DNA of 64,000 bases from NCBI GenBank assembly GCA_018058135.1, contig JAGPCK010000003.1:1-64000 (forward strand). The letters run 5' to 3'. A model generated the notes under the pieces. That model ran no database searches, was not told where the DNA came from, and worked only from the letters and a program-made list of their open reading frames with translations. Every line of letters begins with the position of its first letter. Positions within the stretch are counted from its first letter, which is position 1. Shown here in pieces: positions 38,568 to 47,644 of the stretch. This DNA is from Bacteroidia bacterium (GTDB lineage: Bacteria; Bacteroidota; Bacteroidia; UKL13-3). Made by a program: the position numbers and the translations under genes.

Positions 38568-39184
38568 GTTTGTTTGCCGATACGTATACCACCATCGAAG
38601 CGCCATCAAAGGCTGAAGTGCGTGAACGCGGCAGCAGGTTTTTTGCCTTTGCTTTTCCGATAGAAAATGAAAATCAGGTTAAAGAACAACTCAAAACACT
38701 AAGGGAGGAATACCCCGATGCAACGCATCATTGTTATGCCTATAAACTGGGTTTAGATAACAACCACTACCGCGTAAATGATGACGGAGAGCCTTCGAAT
38801 TCTGCGGGTCGCCCTATACTCAGAGCCATATTATCAGCAGGTGTTACCAATGTGCTGGTAGTTGTGGTGCGCTATTTTGGCGGCAAACTATTAGGTGTTC
38901 CCGGACTCATTCAGTCATACGGTGAAGCTGCAACCATTGCACTTAAAAATGCCACTGTATTAGAAAAAGAGTTGTGTTCACATTACCGTATGGAATATCC
39001 TTTTGAGTTGGAGAATGAAGCGTATCGTTTCTTGCGTCAGGAGCAAGCGACAATAACCGCACACCATTACACCGGAGAGCAAAACGAAATTGAGTTTAGT
39101 CTGAGGTTAGGGCGTGTGGAAAGGGTTTTGAATGCTGTGAAATCCTATCATCAATTTAAAATTTATTATCTTTACACTATATGA
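38564..39184 (+). CDS. YigZ/IMPACT family protein
   Basis: The 206-aa protein has the UPF0029 signature DATHHCYAYKLG, followed by VNDDGEPSNSAGRPILRAIL and VVVVRYFGGKLLGVPGLIQSYG. An N-terminal IMPACT domain is followed by the YigZ C-terminal domain with VLEKEL. In other organisms the fold is linked to translation or tRNA-associated control; the exact bacterial function is not settled. I use the ATG overlapping the EamA stop by 4 nt, preferred to a GTG two codons upstream. Confidence 0.9.
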   Translation: MSLFADTYTTIEAPSKAEVRERGSRFFAFAFPIENENQVKEQLKTLREEYPDATHHCYAYKLGLDNNHYRVNDDGEPSNSAGRPILRAILSAGVTNVLVVVVRYFGGKLLGVPGLIQSYGEAATIALKNATVLEKELCSHYRMEYPFELENEAYRFLRQEQATITAHHYTGEQNEIEFSLRLGRVERVLNAVKSYHQFKIYYLYTI

Positions 39185-40932
39185 AAAGAGTAAGTGTATT
39201 CACATTATTTAGTATTATCTGTGTTGGCGCTTTTGCGCAAACTGCATTATTGCCGCAAGGAAAAACCACGGAGAATTTGCTTCAACGTACATCGCAGGTG
39301 ATAGCCACACCATTAAGTTTTGCTTCTGATATTGACATAGAGAAAAAGGTAGCGGACTATTGTGAGCAGCATTTGCCTGAATTATCTTTTTCAGAAAGTA
39401 GCGTGAAGCTGGAAACTGTAAGAACCAGTAATTTGGGTAAACACTACACTTTTGTGCAAACGTGGAAAGGTGTTCCGGTTATTGGAGGAGAAGTGAAAGT
39501 GAATGTAAGTGTTGATGGTAATATTATTTCTTTCATCAATGGTTTGTGGCCAATAAAAGATGTTCAGGTCCATGAAAATGCTGCCATTTGGGTGTACGAG
39601 CATGGAACTTTATTGCCGGGCCGTATAGCTCAGGAAGCTGATTTGCGCAAAGTGTATCATGCAGAAAGTGGTGCATTGCTTTTATGCGAAAGTCTGAATA
39701 AATACTTTATGCCGGGCGACAGTACAGTGCAGGCCAAAGTTTTTTTACCCGACCCGCTCACTACTGCTCAAATGGCATACGGCTCCCCATACATTGACAG
39801 CAACGATGCTGATGTAACGGTGTTAAACAATGAACGCAAAGATGTAAGTATGAAAGTGTGGTTTGACGGTGTGAAATTTTCATTGGTTAATAAGTATTTT
39901 AAAATGATGGAGTTCAGTTCTCCGGATATAGATCCGGTTACTTCATCTGTGCCTGAGTTTTTCTATACCCGAAGCCAGCCGGGTTTTGAAGATGTGAATG
40001 CTTTTTATCATTTAAATGTGTACCATAAACACCTCGATAGCTTAGGTTTTTTGAATCTTATAAATGATACTGTATTAGTAGATGCTCATGCTTTGGGCAC
40101 GGCAGACCAATCAATGTTCTCCAGGTATAACGGACGTCCTGCTTTGTTCCTGGGAGAAGGAGGTGTTGATGATGGGGAAGATGCTGATGTGATTGTGCAT
40201 GAATATACTCACTCGATTATTGAAAAAACTACGGATACGGATAATCTCACAAAAGAAAGACAGGCCATAGATGAGGCAGTTTGTGATTATATGGCTATTG
40301 CCCACTCTAAAAGATTTACTCCATACAACTGGCGTAAAATATTTAACTGGGATGGCAACAATGCTGCTATACAATGGACAGGCCGAAGTGCAGGCACCAC
40401 AAAAACTTATCCTTTTAATGATGCCAAGGATTTCTATTGGAACTCGGAAATATTCTCCGCTACTATGGCTGATTTAGATGATTTATTAGGCTCGCCTTTA
40501 ACAGAACGTTTGCTCATAAGCTCGTTATCAATGATGGCCCGTTCTTCCACCATGAAAGATATGTGCAGATTCATGCTTGATACAGATAGCATGCTATACG
40601 GCAAGCAACATTGGTTTCCAATTCAGCAGGCATTTATGGGAAGAAACATTATTGATCAGATGGTGGGAGTGAAACGTAAGGCAGAATCGGTAATTGGTTT
40701 TGAGTTACTAAATTCTGCAGGGTTTGCCTCAGGAACGGGACAGCTTCGCATTATCAATAAAAATAGCGGAATCATGGTTGTTGATTTGTATGATCATACA
40801 GGCAAGAAAGTTGCGAATTATAGTGTCAGTAATGAAATAATTCTTCTACCTGAGAAGTATGAATCAGGTATTTATCTGATAAGAATTAGTAACGATAATC
40901 AGGTGTTTACTGCACGTGTACTAAGGCAGTAA
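39181..40932 (+). CDS. Secreted M4/M36-type metalloprotease with T9SS tail
   Basis: The 583-aa preproprotein has a signal peptide ending GAFAQ and an FTP-type propeptide (GKHYTFVQTWKGVPVIGGEV). The gluzincin core VIVHEYTHSIIEK has zinc ligands His340 and His344 with Glu341, and AIDEAVCDYMA supplies the third ligand. The C-terminal ending LYDHTGKKVANYSV to GIYLIRIS is a T9SS type A sorting domain. It is an extracellular protease that would be self-processed. The ATG overlaps the yigZ stop (ATGA), so it is the fourth member of a coupled chain starting at ribD. Convergent with the universal stress gene (2 nt between the stops). Confidence 0.88.
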   Translation: MKRVSVFTLFSIICVGAFAQTALLPQGKTTENLLQRTSQVIATPLSFASDIDIEKKVADYCEQHLPELSFSESSVKLETVRTSNLGKHYTFVQTWKGVPVIGGEVKVNVSVDGNIISFINGLWPIKDVQVHENAAIWVYEHGTLLPGRIAQEADLRKVYHAESGALLLCESLNKYFMPGDSTVQAKVFLPDPLTTAQMAYGSPYIDSNDADVTVLNNERKDVSMKVWFDGVKFSLVNKYFKMMEFSSPDIDPVTSSVPEFFYTRSQPGFEDVNAFYHLNVYHKHLDSLGFLNLINDTVLVDAHALGTADQSMFSRYNGRPALFLGEGGVDDGEDADVIVHEYTHSIIEKTTDTDNLTKERQAIDEAVCDYMAIAHSKRFTPYNWRKIFNWDGNNAAIQWTGRSAGTTKTYPFNDAKDFYWNSEIFSATMADLDDLLGSPLTERLLISSLSMMARSSTMKDMCRFMLDTDSMLYGKQHWFPIQQAFMGRNIIDQMVGVKRKAESVIGFELLNSAGFASGTGQLRIINKNSGIMVVDLYDHTGKKVANYSVSNEIILLPEKYESGIYLIRISNDNQVFTARVLRQ

Positions 40933-40934
40933 AG

Positions 40935-41750
40935 TTAGTAGCCAGATCCACCCGCAATACCAATTTCGCGTGGGCGAATGCTCATAACAGGGATAGGTGA
41001 GTGGTTCACCATCTGCTGTGCAAATTTACCCATGAAAAATGCAGAACTGTTTGGTTCCTGTTCTGTCATAATCATAATTAAGTCGGCATCTATTTTCTTG
41101 GCGTAATCAATTGTATTGTTGGTAATATTACCCCCAAGTATTTCTTCCCGCTCATATTTTACTTTGTGCCGGTCAAAGAACTCTTCAGCCTGATTGCAGT
41201 ATATGCGAATGTACTTTTGTGTTTCAGAGTCGCTGTCAGTTGATACACCTAACAGGTATATGGTAGCATTAAAACTCTCCGCCATTTTTGAAGCATAAGG
41301 GATTTTTTGACGGGTCTCATCAGAGGTGTCTATAGGCAAAACGATTTTCTTAATGTCGTTTCGTTTAAAGCTTTCCTGCATGGTAATAACAGGGCAAGGT
41401 GCTGAGCTCACTACGCGGTAAGCGTTACTGCCCATCCAAAATTCCTGTACACCGAATATGCCGTGTGTGCCCATAATAATTAAATCAGCATCCAACTCTT
41501 CTGTGGCTTTTACAATTGACTTGTAAATGCTCCCTTTTTTGTGGAGGAGGTTAATGGGTATTCCCTCATTCTTTTTCTTCTCAATGAACTCATCTACTTT
41601 AGCGACTACTCCTTTGCCGTTCTCTTCAATATGAATTAAATTCAAACGACTTTGGAAACGTTTGTGCATGGTTTCAGCTAAATTGTAGGCAACAACAGAT
41701 GCCTCTGAACCTTCAAAAGCAACTGCAATATTTTCAAAGAATTGTTCCAT
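40935..41750 (-). CDS. Tandem-domain universal stress protein
   Basis: The 271-aa protein starts at MEQFFENIAVAFEGSEASVV; an upstream TTG in the rplT terminator region is not used. It has two UspA domains: 1-150, with ADLIIMGTHGIFGVQEFWMG followed by SNAYRV in the ATP-binding loop, and 155-271, with ADLIMIMTEQEP and FFMGKFAQQMVNHSPIPVMS in the second. It is cytoplasmic, related to stress or energy status; whether it binds ATP is not certain. It is downstream of the rplT terminator. Confidence 0.9.
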   Translation of the reverse strand: MEQFFENIAVAFEGSEASVVAYNLAETMHKRFQSRLNLIHIEENGKGVVAKVDEFIEKKKNEGIPINLLHKKGSIYKSIVKATEELDADLIIMGTHGIFGVQEFWMGSNAYRVVSSAPCPVITMQESFKRNDIKKIVLPIDTSDETRQKIPYASKMAESFNATIYLLGVSTDSDSETQKYIRIYCNQAEEFFDRHKVKYEREEILGGNITNNTIDYAKKIDADLIMIMTEQEPNSSAFFMGKFAQQMVNHSPIPVMSIRPREIGIAGGSGY

Positions 41751-41812
41751 AACGGAGTAATTTGGTTTCCCTAAATTAGGTACATTTTGGCAAACCACCA
41801 AATTGCTCAAAA

Positions 41813-41840
41813 AAAAAGGAGCCTTATGGGGCTCCTTTTT
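41813..41840 (-). terminator. Terminator of the thrS-infC-rpmI-rplT operon
   Basis: AAAAAGGAGCC pairs with GGCTCCTTTTT; on the minus strand a run of T residues follows. It lies 25 nt past the rplT stop and before the universal stress protein gene. Confidence 0.88.
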
Positions 41841-41864
41841 CAACTCAAAAACAGTTAAATATGT

Positions 41865-42209
41865 CTATTTTACTGCATCTACCACCGATTTGAAGGTCTC
41901 GGGGTGATTCATGGCCAAATCGGCCAATACTTTACGGTTTAAACCCAAATTTTTGGCATTTACTTTACCAATAAACTGAGAGTAACTCATGCCATGTAAA
42001 CGGGCACCTGCATTGATACGTTGTATCCACAGTGCACGGAAATGACGTTTTTTGGTTTTACGGTCGCGGTAAGCGTACCCTAAACCTTTTTCAATAGTGT
42101 GCTTCGCTACTGTGAGCACATTTTTTCTTTTACCCCAGAAGCCTTTGGCTAACTCGAGTAATTTTTTGCGTCTTCTTCTGGACGCAACGGAATTGACTGA
42201 ACGTGGCAT
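41865..42209 (-). CDS. rplT: 50S ribosomal protein L20
   Basis: The 114-aa basic protein [20 protein letters not shown] is the L20 N-terminus, followed by [20 protein letters not shown] and [20 protein letters not shown]. It organises 23S rRNA domain folding during 50S assembly. In many bacteria L20 represses its own operon by binding mRNA. The 82-nt rpmI-rplT interval contains a small AGCGC/GCGCT hairpin (42234-42246) that could be examined for this. Confidence 0.98.
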   Translation of the reverse strand: MPRSVNSVASRRRRKKLLELAKGFWGKRKNVLTVAKHTIEKGLGYAYRDRKTKKRHFRALWIQRINAGARLHGMSYSQFIGKVNAKNLGLNRKVLADLAMNHPETFKSVVDAVK

Positions 42210-42292
42210 TTTATTTAATTGTTTTTTGGAACATAGCGCCCTGCGCTAACAGGATCTTTTGTGCTGGGTTCCGGGTTAAACATTGAAACTAC

Positions 42293-42493
42293 TTATTTTC
42301 CTAATCCTAATAAAAGCTTGATGTTACCTTCGTCCGGTTTCAAAACGTAGGCTGTCTTGCTCAGGTTGTGCTTTTGCTTGGTTTCTTTTTTGGTCAGAAT
42401 GTGATTTTTGTAAGCGTGTGCTCTCTTAATCTTTCCTGAAGCGGTTACCTTGAAACGCTTAGCGGCACTTTTGTTTGTTTTTACCTTAGGCAT
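42293..42493 (-). CDS. rpmI: 50S ribosomal protein L35
   Basis: The 66-aa protein [20 protein letters not shown] with [20 protein letters not shown] matches L35. It sits between infC and rplT as in most bacteria, 32 nt after infC and 83 nt before rplT. Confidence 0.98.
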   Translation of the reverse strand: MPKVKTNKSAAKRFKVTASGKIKRAHAYKNHILTKKETKQKHNLSKTAYVLKPDEGNIKLLLGLGK

Positions 42494-42525
42494 CTTTGTG
42501 TCCTTTTATAATTGTTCTTAATCTG

Positions 42526-43095
42526 TTACTTTTTTCCTTTTGGTGCTACCAGCAAAAACATTTTTTTGCCTTCCAGCTTTGGGAGTTGCTCTACTTTTCC
42601 CAGCTCAGACAAACGCTGTGCGAAGGTTAATAATAAAACTTCTCCTCTTTCTTTGTATACGATGGCTCTTCCTCTGAACATTACGTAAGCTCTTACCTTA
42701 TGTCCTTCTTCCAAAAAGCCTAACGCATGCTTTAGTTTAAATTCAAAATCATGCTCATCGGTATTCGGCCCGAATCGAATTTCTTTAACCAGGGCTTTAA
42801 CCGTATTTGCTTTTAACTCTTTCTTTTTCTTCTTCTGTTCGTACAGGAATTTTTTGTAGTCAATTACTTTACAAACCGGTGGAACAGCAGAAGGAGAAAT
42901 TTCAACCAAGTCCAACTCCATTTCTTCAGCAAATTTTAATGCCTTAGAAATCGGGTAGACACCGGTCTCAATGTTTTCGCCTACAACCCTTACTTCATGG
43001 GCGGTAATCTCATTGTTGATACGGTGCTCGTTTTCTTTTTTCATCGGACCCCTTCTTCCCAGATAAGGTCTGCCCGGACTTGAGTTTTGTACCAA
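42526..43095 (-). CDS. infC: Translation initiation factor IF-3
   Basis: The 189-aa protein has [48 protein letters not shown] and [20 protein letters not shown], the IF-3 N- and C-domain signatures. It prevents 50S joining and controls start-codon choice. The chosen start is TTG (VQNSSPGRP), with AAGGAG at about 11-13 nt; the next ATG is 17 codons in and would cut the usual basic N-terminus. Rare starts are a known feature of infC autoregulation. It is 34 nt after the thrS stop. Confidence 0.95.
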   Translation of the reverse strand: MVQNSSPGRPYLGRRGPMKKENEHRINNEITAHEVRVVGENIETGVYPISKALKFAEEMELDLVEISPSAVPPVCKVIDYKKFLYEQKKKKKELKANTVKALVKEIRFGPNTDEHDFEFKLKHALGFLEEGHKVRAYVMFRGRAIVYKERGEVLLLTFAQRLSELGKVEQLPKLEGKKMFLLVAPKGKK

Positions 43096-43129
43096 GTGTT
43101 TCTTTTTTCTCCTTTTTGTTAGTTTTTAT

Positions 43130-45061
43130 TTAGCTCAATTTATCAGGATGTTGTGAGTGAATTAACTCAGCAAATTCATTTAAGTTCATTTTGCCTTTGT
43201 CACCCTCTCCATGCTTACGCACAGCGAGGTTTTCCTCATTCATTTCCTGTTCTCCTATAACAACCATGTACGGGATTTTCTTGGTTTCAGCATCACGTAT
43301 CTTTCTGCCAATCTTCTCGCTACGGTCGTCAAAAGAGGCGCGAATATCACACTTTTTCAGGAAATCAACAACTTTTTGTGCATACTCATTGTATTTGTCG
43401 CTTATAGGCAACACGGCTACCTGAGTCGGGCTGAGCCAAACGGGCAGGTTTCCGGCATAATGCTCAAGCAAAAATCCGATAAAACGTTCGTGGGTGCTCA
43501 AAGGCGCACGGTGAATGATTAAAGGACGCTCTTTTTCGTTGTGTTCGTTGGTAAACCACAGGTCAAATCGCTCAGCCTGAGCAAAATCAACCTGATTTGT
43601 TGCCAGGGTGAACTCGCGTCCAATGGCGCTATATATCTGAATATCAATCTTTGGTCCGTAGAAGGCGGCTTCGTCTTCCACTTCCACAAAGTTTACGCCC
43701 AGCTTCACCAGTACTTTGCGCACCATGTCTTCGGTTTTTATCCAAAGTTCAGGTGCGTTGATGTATTTCTGCCCCAACTTCTCTACTGAGTGTTTGGAGA
43801 AACGCATCACGTATTTATCAATGCCAAATACTTTGAAATATTTCAGGTACAGGTCGTTTACCTTGGTGAATTCAGCCTCAAATTGCGATTCGGTGCAATA
43901 GATGTGTGCATCGTTCATGGTTAAACTGCGCACGCGCATCAGCCCGAACAATTCACCACTTTGCTCATACCTGTAACAGGTGCCGTACTCTGCAAAACGC
44001 AAAGGTAAATCGCGGTATGATTTAGGGGTAGCTGCAAAAATTTTGTGGTGGTGAGGGCAGTTCATCGCCTTGAGGTAATATTTGTCACCATCCATTTCCA
44101 TGGGGGGGAACATACTTTCAGCATAATAGGGCAGGTGCCCGCTTTTGATGTACATGCTCTCTTTGGCAATGTGCGGAGATTTTACCCGAACATATCCGGC
44201 ATCGGCCTCGGTTTTTTTGGCATATCCTTCCAATAATTCAATTACTGCCGCTCCGTTGGGTAACCACAAAGGTAAACCCGGGCCTACATCATCATCAAAG
44301 GTGAACATCTCCAGTTCTTTACCCAGCTTGCGGTGGTCGCGTTTTTTGGCTTCTTCCAGCATTACCAAGTACTCTTCAAGCTCAGCTTGTTTAGGGAAGG
44401 TAATGCCATATACACGGGTAAGTTGTTTGTTCTTTTCATCTCCGCGCCAATAGGCACCGGCCACACTCATCAGTTTTACGGCTTTGATGAAACCGGTGTT
44501 GGGCAAGTGTCCGCCACGGCACAAATCAGTAAAATTACTGTGGTCGCAAAAGGTGATATCTCCGTCATTCAGGTTTTCAATTAATTCAACCTTGAACTCG
44601 TTGTTTTTCGATTGGTAATAAGCCAGTGCGTCTGCTTTGGTTACCGGCTTTTTATGGAACTCGGCTTTTTCACGGGCAAACTCCAACATTTTGTCTTCAA
44701 TTTTTTTGAAGTCTTTGTCTGAAATGGTTGCACCGTCAAGGTCCACATCGTAGTAAAACCCGTTTTCAATAGCAGGGCCAATGGTAAGTTTTATTTTGGG
44801 GTAAAAAAACTCCAGTGCCTGAGCCAATACGTGTGCTGAAGAATGCCAGAAAGCTTGTTTGCCTTCTTTGTCGTTCCAGGTAAATAAACGCAGGGAGCCA
44901 TCTTCCTGAAGCGGCTCGCTCACTTCGATGGTGTTGTTGTTAAATTTTGCCGAGAGCACGTTGCGGGCAAGGCCTTCGCTGATACTTTTGGCAATTTCCA
45001 GAGCAGTGGTGCCCCGTTCATACGAGCGAACGGACCCGTCCGGGAGGGTAATGTTTATCAT
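43130..45061 (-). CDS. thrS: Threonine-tRNA ligase
   Basis: The 643-aa class II synthetase has an N-terminal TGS domain (MINITLPDGSVRSYERGTTA). The editing SAD domain has HSSAHVLAQAL. The catalytic core has the motif 2 region FAEYGTCYRYEQSGELFGL and motif 3 with APLSTHERFIGFLLEHYAGN. A C-terminal anticodon-binding domain carries VAVLPISDKYNEYA. It charges tRNA-Thr and edits Ser-tRNA-Thr. It heads the thrS-infC-rpmI-rplT operon with an ATG start. Confidence 0.98.
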   Translation of the reverse strand: MINITLPDGSVRSYERGTTALEIAKSISEGLARNVLSAKFNNNTIEVSEPLQEDGSLRLFTWNDKEGKQAFWHSSAHVLAQALEFFYPKIKLTIGPAIENGFYYDVDLDGATISDKDFKKIEDKMLEFAREKAEFHKKPVTKADALAYYQSKNNEFKVELIENLNDGDITFCDHSNFTDLCRGGHLPNTGFIKAVKLMSVAGAYWRGDEKNKQLTRVYGITFPKQAELEEYLVMLEEAKKRDHRKLGKELEMFTFDDDVGPGLPLWLPNGAAVIELLEGYAKKTEADAGYVRVKSPHIAKESMYIKSGHLPYYAESMFPPMEMDGDKYYLKAMNCPHHHKIFAATPKSYRDLPLRFAEYGTCYRYEQSGELFGLMRVRSLTMNDAHIYCTESQFEAEFTKVNDLYLKYFKVFGIDKYVMRFSKHSVEKLGQKYINAPELWIKTEDMVRKVLVKLGVNFVEVEDEAAFYGPKIDIQIYSAIGREFTLATNQVDFAQAERFDLWFTNEHNEKERPLIIHRAPLSTHERFIGFLLEHYAGNLPVWLSPTQVAVLPISDKYNEYAQKVVDFLKKCDIRASFDDRSEKIGRKIRDAETKKIPYMVVIGEQEMNEENLAVRKHGEGDKGKMNLNEFAELIHSQHPDKLS

Positions 45062-45363
45062 GAATGTATAAATATATAAGGTGGCAAATATAAGCGGATG
45101 AATGCAATTTATCTAACCTGTAGCAGAGTCAGGAATTTTGATGTTTTGAATTCACTATTTTGTTCTTATAAAGTTTTATTTGGGATTTCATTAAGAATGT
45201 TTAGAGTATTTCCATGCAGTAAGTGGGGTTTAATTTTTATATTTGAAACTGACAAATAGATTTGTTGTACATAACAAAAGAAAGTACTTAGATTGTTTAG
45301 GCAATTTATAGTGCCATACTTGATTTCTGAATAGAAAGAGCTGTTCCTAAAATCCCATGACAT
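45062..45363. other. AT-rich intergenic interval between thrS and the DUF4238 gene
   Basis: These 302 bases separate the start codons of divergent genes. I see no tRNA, T-box, terminator or repeat. Short frames here are not supported by any motif. The thrS promoter should lie near its right-hand side of the start (45062 onwards), but no box stands out. Confidence 0.5.
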
Positions 45364-46464
45364 ATGACTATTGCCAAAAACCACCACTATATTCCGCAAT
45401 CATATCTTAGGAATTTTGCTTTTGAAAAAAATCGTGAACATTATGTTTTTGTGCGCTATAGAGGTGAGAAATTTCACACAGTAAATATTCGAAATATTTG
45501 TTCGGAGAATTACTTCTATACACTCCCAAGTGACCATGTAGACCCCAATATTATTGAAACATTTTATGCAAATAATATTGATAATGTATTCCCTTTATTA
45601 TATGAGATTGCCCACAATTTTAGTATTGAAGAGGTTGATCAGGATACAATAAAAAAAATTATCCGATCTGCGGTAAGCCTTTATGTCCGTACGCCTCGAT
45701 TTTTAAGGATGTATACAGAGCACATTAAGTTGATGCTAGCTAATTTACATGAAAGGGCACAAGATTACCCACACGTAGAGAAAGCAAAATTTTTAGGTGA
45801 AGAGATAGATATACGAACAGTTGACTTTAAGCAGTTGGAGGAGGAATTTGTGCAAAAAGGCAAAATAATATTTCTAACTCAGCACCTTGATGTATTAGAG
45901 GCCTTTGTAGAGTCCAGAAAAGCAAATTGCATTGGAATTAACACAATTTCTGATAACTCTGAGTTTATTACATGTGACAATCCAATAATTCTTGCAAATA
46001 GTAAAACTGGGGATAATTTTAATTTACTAGACCCCAAGAATACTCTCTACTTGCCTTTAGGACCAAAGCATATGCTTGCAATCTTGCCTGAAAGTTATGA
46101 ATGGTCAGGGGGCAAAGTTTTACGCATAATGTCAGAGAAAGATTTCACGATTGGTATTAATAGTCGTTTAGAAAATAATTCTGAATCGTGGATTATAGGC
46201 TCAAAAGATAGTGTTAATAATTATCTTGTTGATATAGAATTATATAATAGAGAAATACCTGAGAATTTTCAGAGACTTGATGATATAAAAGAAAAAGCAA
46301 AGCTTATGGACGAGCTTAACGTTGTTTTGAATCAATCAGGGGGTGAGCTAAACGTTGCGGTGATAACAAAAATTGTTGAATTGTCTAAAAATAGATTGTT
46401 CAAGGATGATCCTAATTTTGAAAGGCACTTAAAAAATCTAAAAGAGCAAGGGCTCATTCAATAG
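45364..46464 (+). CDS. DUF4238 domain protein
   Basis: The 366-aa cytoplasmic protein opens KNHHYIPQSYLRNFA, the DUF4238 hallmark HYxPQxYLRxF. Conserved acidic and His residues continue in ICSENYFY and NSEFITCDNPIIL, followed by YLPLGPKHMLAILP near the middle. The family is widespread and sporadic, of unknown function; some relatives sit in variable or defence-rich loci. AT-richness is higher than in neighbouring housekeeping genes. It is a single gene with long intergenic DNA on both sides, suggesting an accessory insertion. Confidence 0.8.
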   Translation: MTIAKNHHYIPQSYLRNFAFEKNREHYVFVRYRGEKFHTVNIRNICSENYFYTLPSDHVDPNIIETFYANNIDNVFPLLYEIAHNFSIEEVDQDTIKKIIRSAVSLYVRTPRFLRMYTEHIKLMLANLHERAQDYPHVEKAKFLGEEIDIRTVDFKQLEEEFVQKGKIIFLTQHLDVLEAFVESRKANCIGINTISDNSEFITCDNPIILANSKTGDNFNLLDPKNTLYLPLGPKHMLAILPESYEWSGGKVLRIMSEKDFTIGINSRLENNSESWIIGSKDSVNNYLVDIELYNREIPENFQRLDDIKEKAKLMDELNVVLNQSGGELNVAVITKIVELSKNRLFKDDPNFERHLKNLKEQGLIQ

Positions 46465-46643
46465 GACTCTCATTTCTGTAGTAGGTTTAAGGTCGAGGCC
46501 TAAGACAAAAGAATTACTGGTTATAAGTTATACTTGAAATTAATTAATGCGAAAAGGGCAGCTTATTTCTATTCTTTGTTCCTTGCTAAAGTGAAAGAAT
46601 ATTTGATGCTTGATTTGACAGTATTATTCTCTATTTTGGCACT

Positions 46644-47156
46644 ATGAAAAATGTGCTTTTTTGTATTTTGGCTTTGGCTATTATTCCATTTATACAATCC
46701 TGTTCAGGTCCTTCAGTAAAGGAAGAACTGACCATAAGTGAGGTGTTAATTACGGCTGAAGGACCCTTGTTTGAGGGGGCCAACACGCTGCAAGGGGAAG
46801 TGCCTTCTGCCTTAACAACATGGTTGAGCAGTAAAGGGAAAACACTTGACGATGTAGAGCAGGCATTGGTTAAAAAAGTAACTGTTTTTCCTTTGCCCGA
46901 TAGCTTACACACCGTAGTGAAAAGTCTTGTGATACAACTGGCTGCCGACAATGGCAACATGGTAAAAGCAGCCGTGCTTAATCCGTTACCGGAAGGAGCA
47001 ACAACTTATTCGCTTCAGGTGGCCGAAGGTGCAGATGTTTTGAGTTTGCTCAAACAAAATACTTTTTTTGTTGTAGGAGATGCAGAGTTGGCATCTGACC
47101 GTGAACAAGCATTATCTATGAAAGCAGAACTGGTTTTTGAAATAACCTTAAAATAA
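46644..47156 (+). CDS. Uncharacterised lipoprotein
   Basis: I do not recognise the family. The 170-aa protein has a lipoprotein signal (MKNVLFCILALAIIPFIQSC, Cys20) and a mature domain. Strand-rich segments such as LTISEVLITAEGPLF and KAELVFEITLK bracket a central helix. No catalytic motif is visible. It starts a short operon with the DUF2147 and beta-barrel genes (11-nt gap, then an ATGA overlap), so an envelope role is likely. Confidence 0.65.
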   Translation: MKNVLFCILALAIIPFIQSCSGPSVKEELTISEVLITAEGPLFEGANTLQGEVPSALTTWLSSKGKTLDDVEQALVKKVTVFPLPDSLHTVVKSLVIQLAADNGNMVKAAVLNPLPEGATTYSLQVAEGADVLSLLKQNTFFVVGDAELASDREQALSMKAELVFEITLK

Positions 47157-47167
47157 ATTACATCAAT

Positions 47168-47644
47168 ATGAAGAAAAATTTCAGGTGGCTGAGTGTGCTC
47201 AGCGTTTTTTTGATGATGGCAGGTATCACCCTTCCTTTACTGGCCAGCAACGATGAAGGAGATAAGTTAATGGGAGTTTGGGAGCCCAGTAACGGTCGTG
47301 CCCGGGTTAAAGTTGAAAAAGTGGCCAATAAATATTACGGCAAAATTGTGTGGCTCAAAGAGCCCAACGATCCGCAAACCGGTTTGCCAAAATTGGATAA
47401 AAACAATCCTGATGATAAACTGCGCACTGTGCCTTTAAAAGGATATCGGTTGCTGAAGGATTTTACCTATGCGGGTAACGGAGAGTGGAAAGAAGGTACC
47501 ATCTATGACCCCGAAAACGGAAACACTTACAACTGCATCATTAAAATGAAAGATGACAATACGCTTGACATCAGAGGCTACATCGGCCTTTCGGCATTCG
47601 GGCGTACGGATGTATGGAAGCGATTGCAGATTAATAAGAAATGA
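47168..47644 (+). CDS. DUF2147-family exported protein
   Basis: The 158-aa protein has a signal peptide ending LLASN. A DUF2147 domain (about 33-155) has GVWEPSNGRARVKVEKVANK, YYGKIVWLKEPNDPQTG and the GYRLLKDF...GTIYDPENGNTYNC segment. The family is a small beta-rich periplasmic domain, probably ligand-binding. Its stop overlaps the start of the following gene by 4 nt. Confidence 0.85.
   Translation: MKKNFRWLSVLSVFLMMAGITLPLLASNDEGDKLMGVWEPSNGRARVKVEKVANKYYGKIVWLKEPNDPQTGLPKLDKNNPDDKLRTVPLKGYRLLKDFTYAGNGEWKEGTIYDPENGNTYNCIIKMKDDNTLDIRGYIGLSAFGRTDVWKRLQINKK

Noticed and set aside
45062-45399. Possible T-box or other riboswitch ahead of thrS, and a 77-codon minus-strand frame
   Set aside because: No T-box core (AGGGTGG-like), no specifier stem, no terminator/antiterminator pair, and the frame has no motif.
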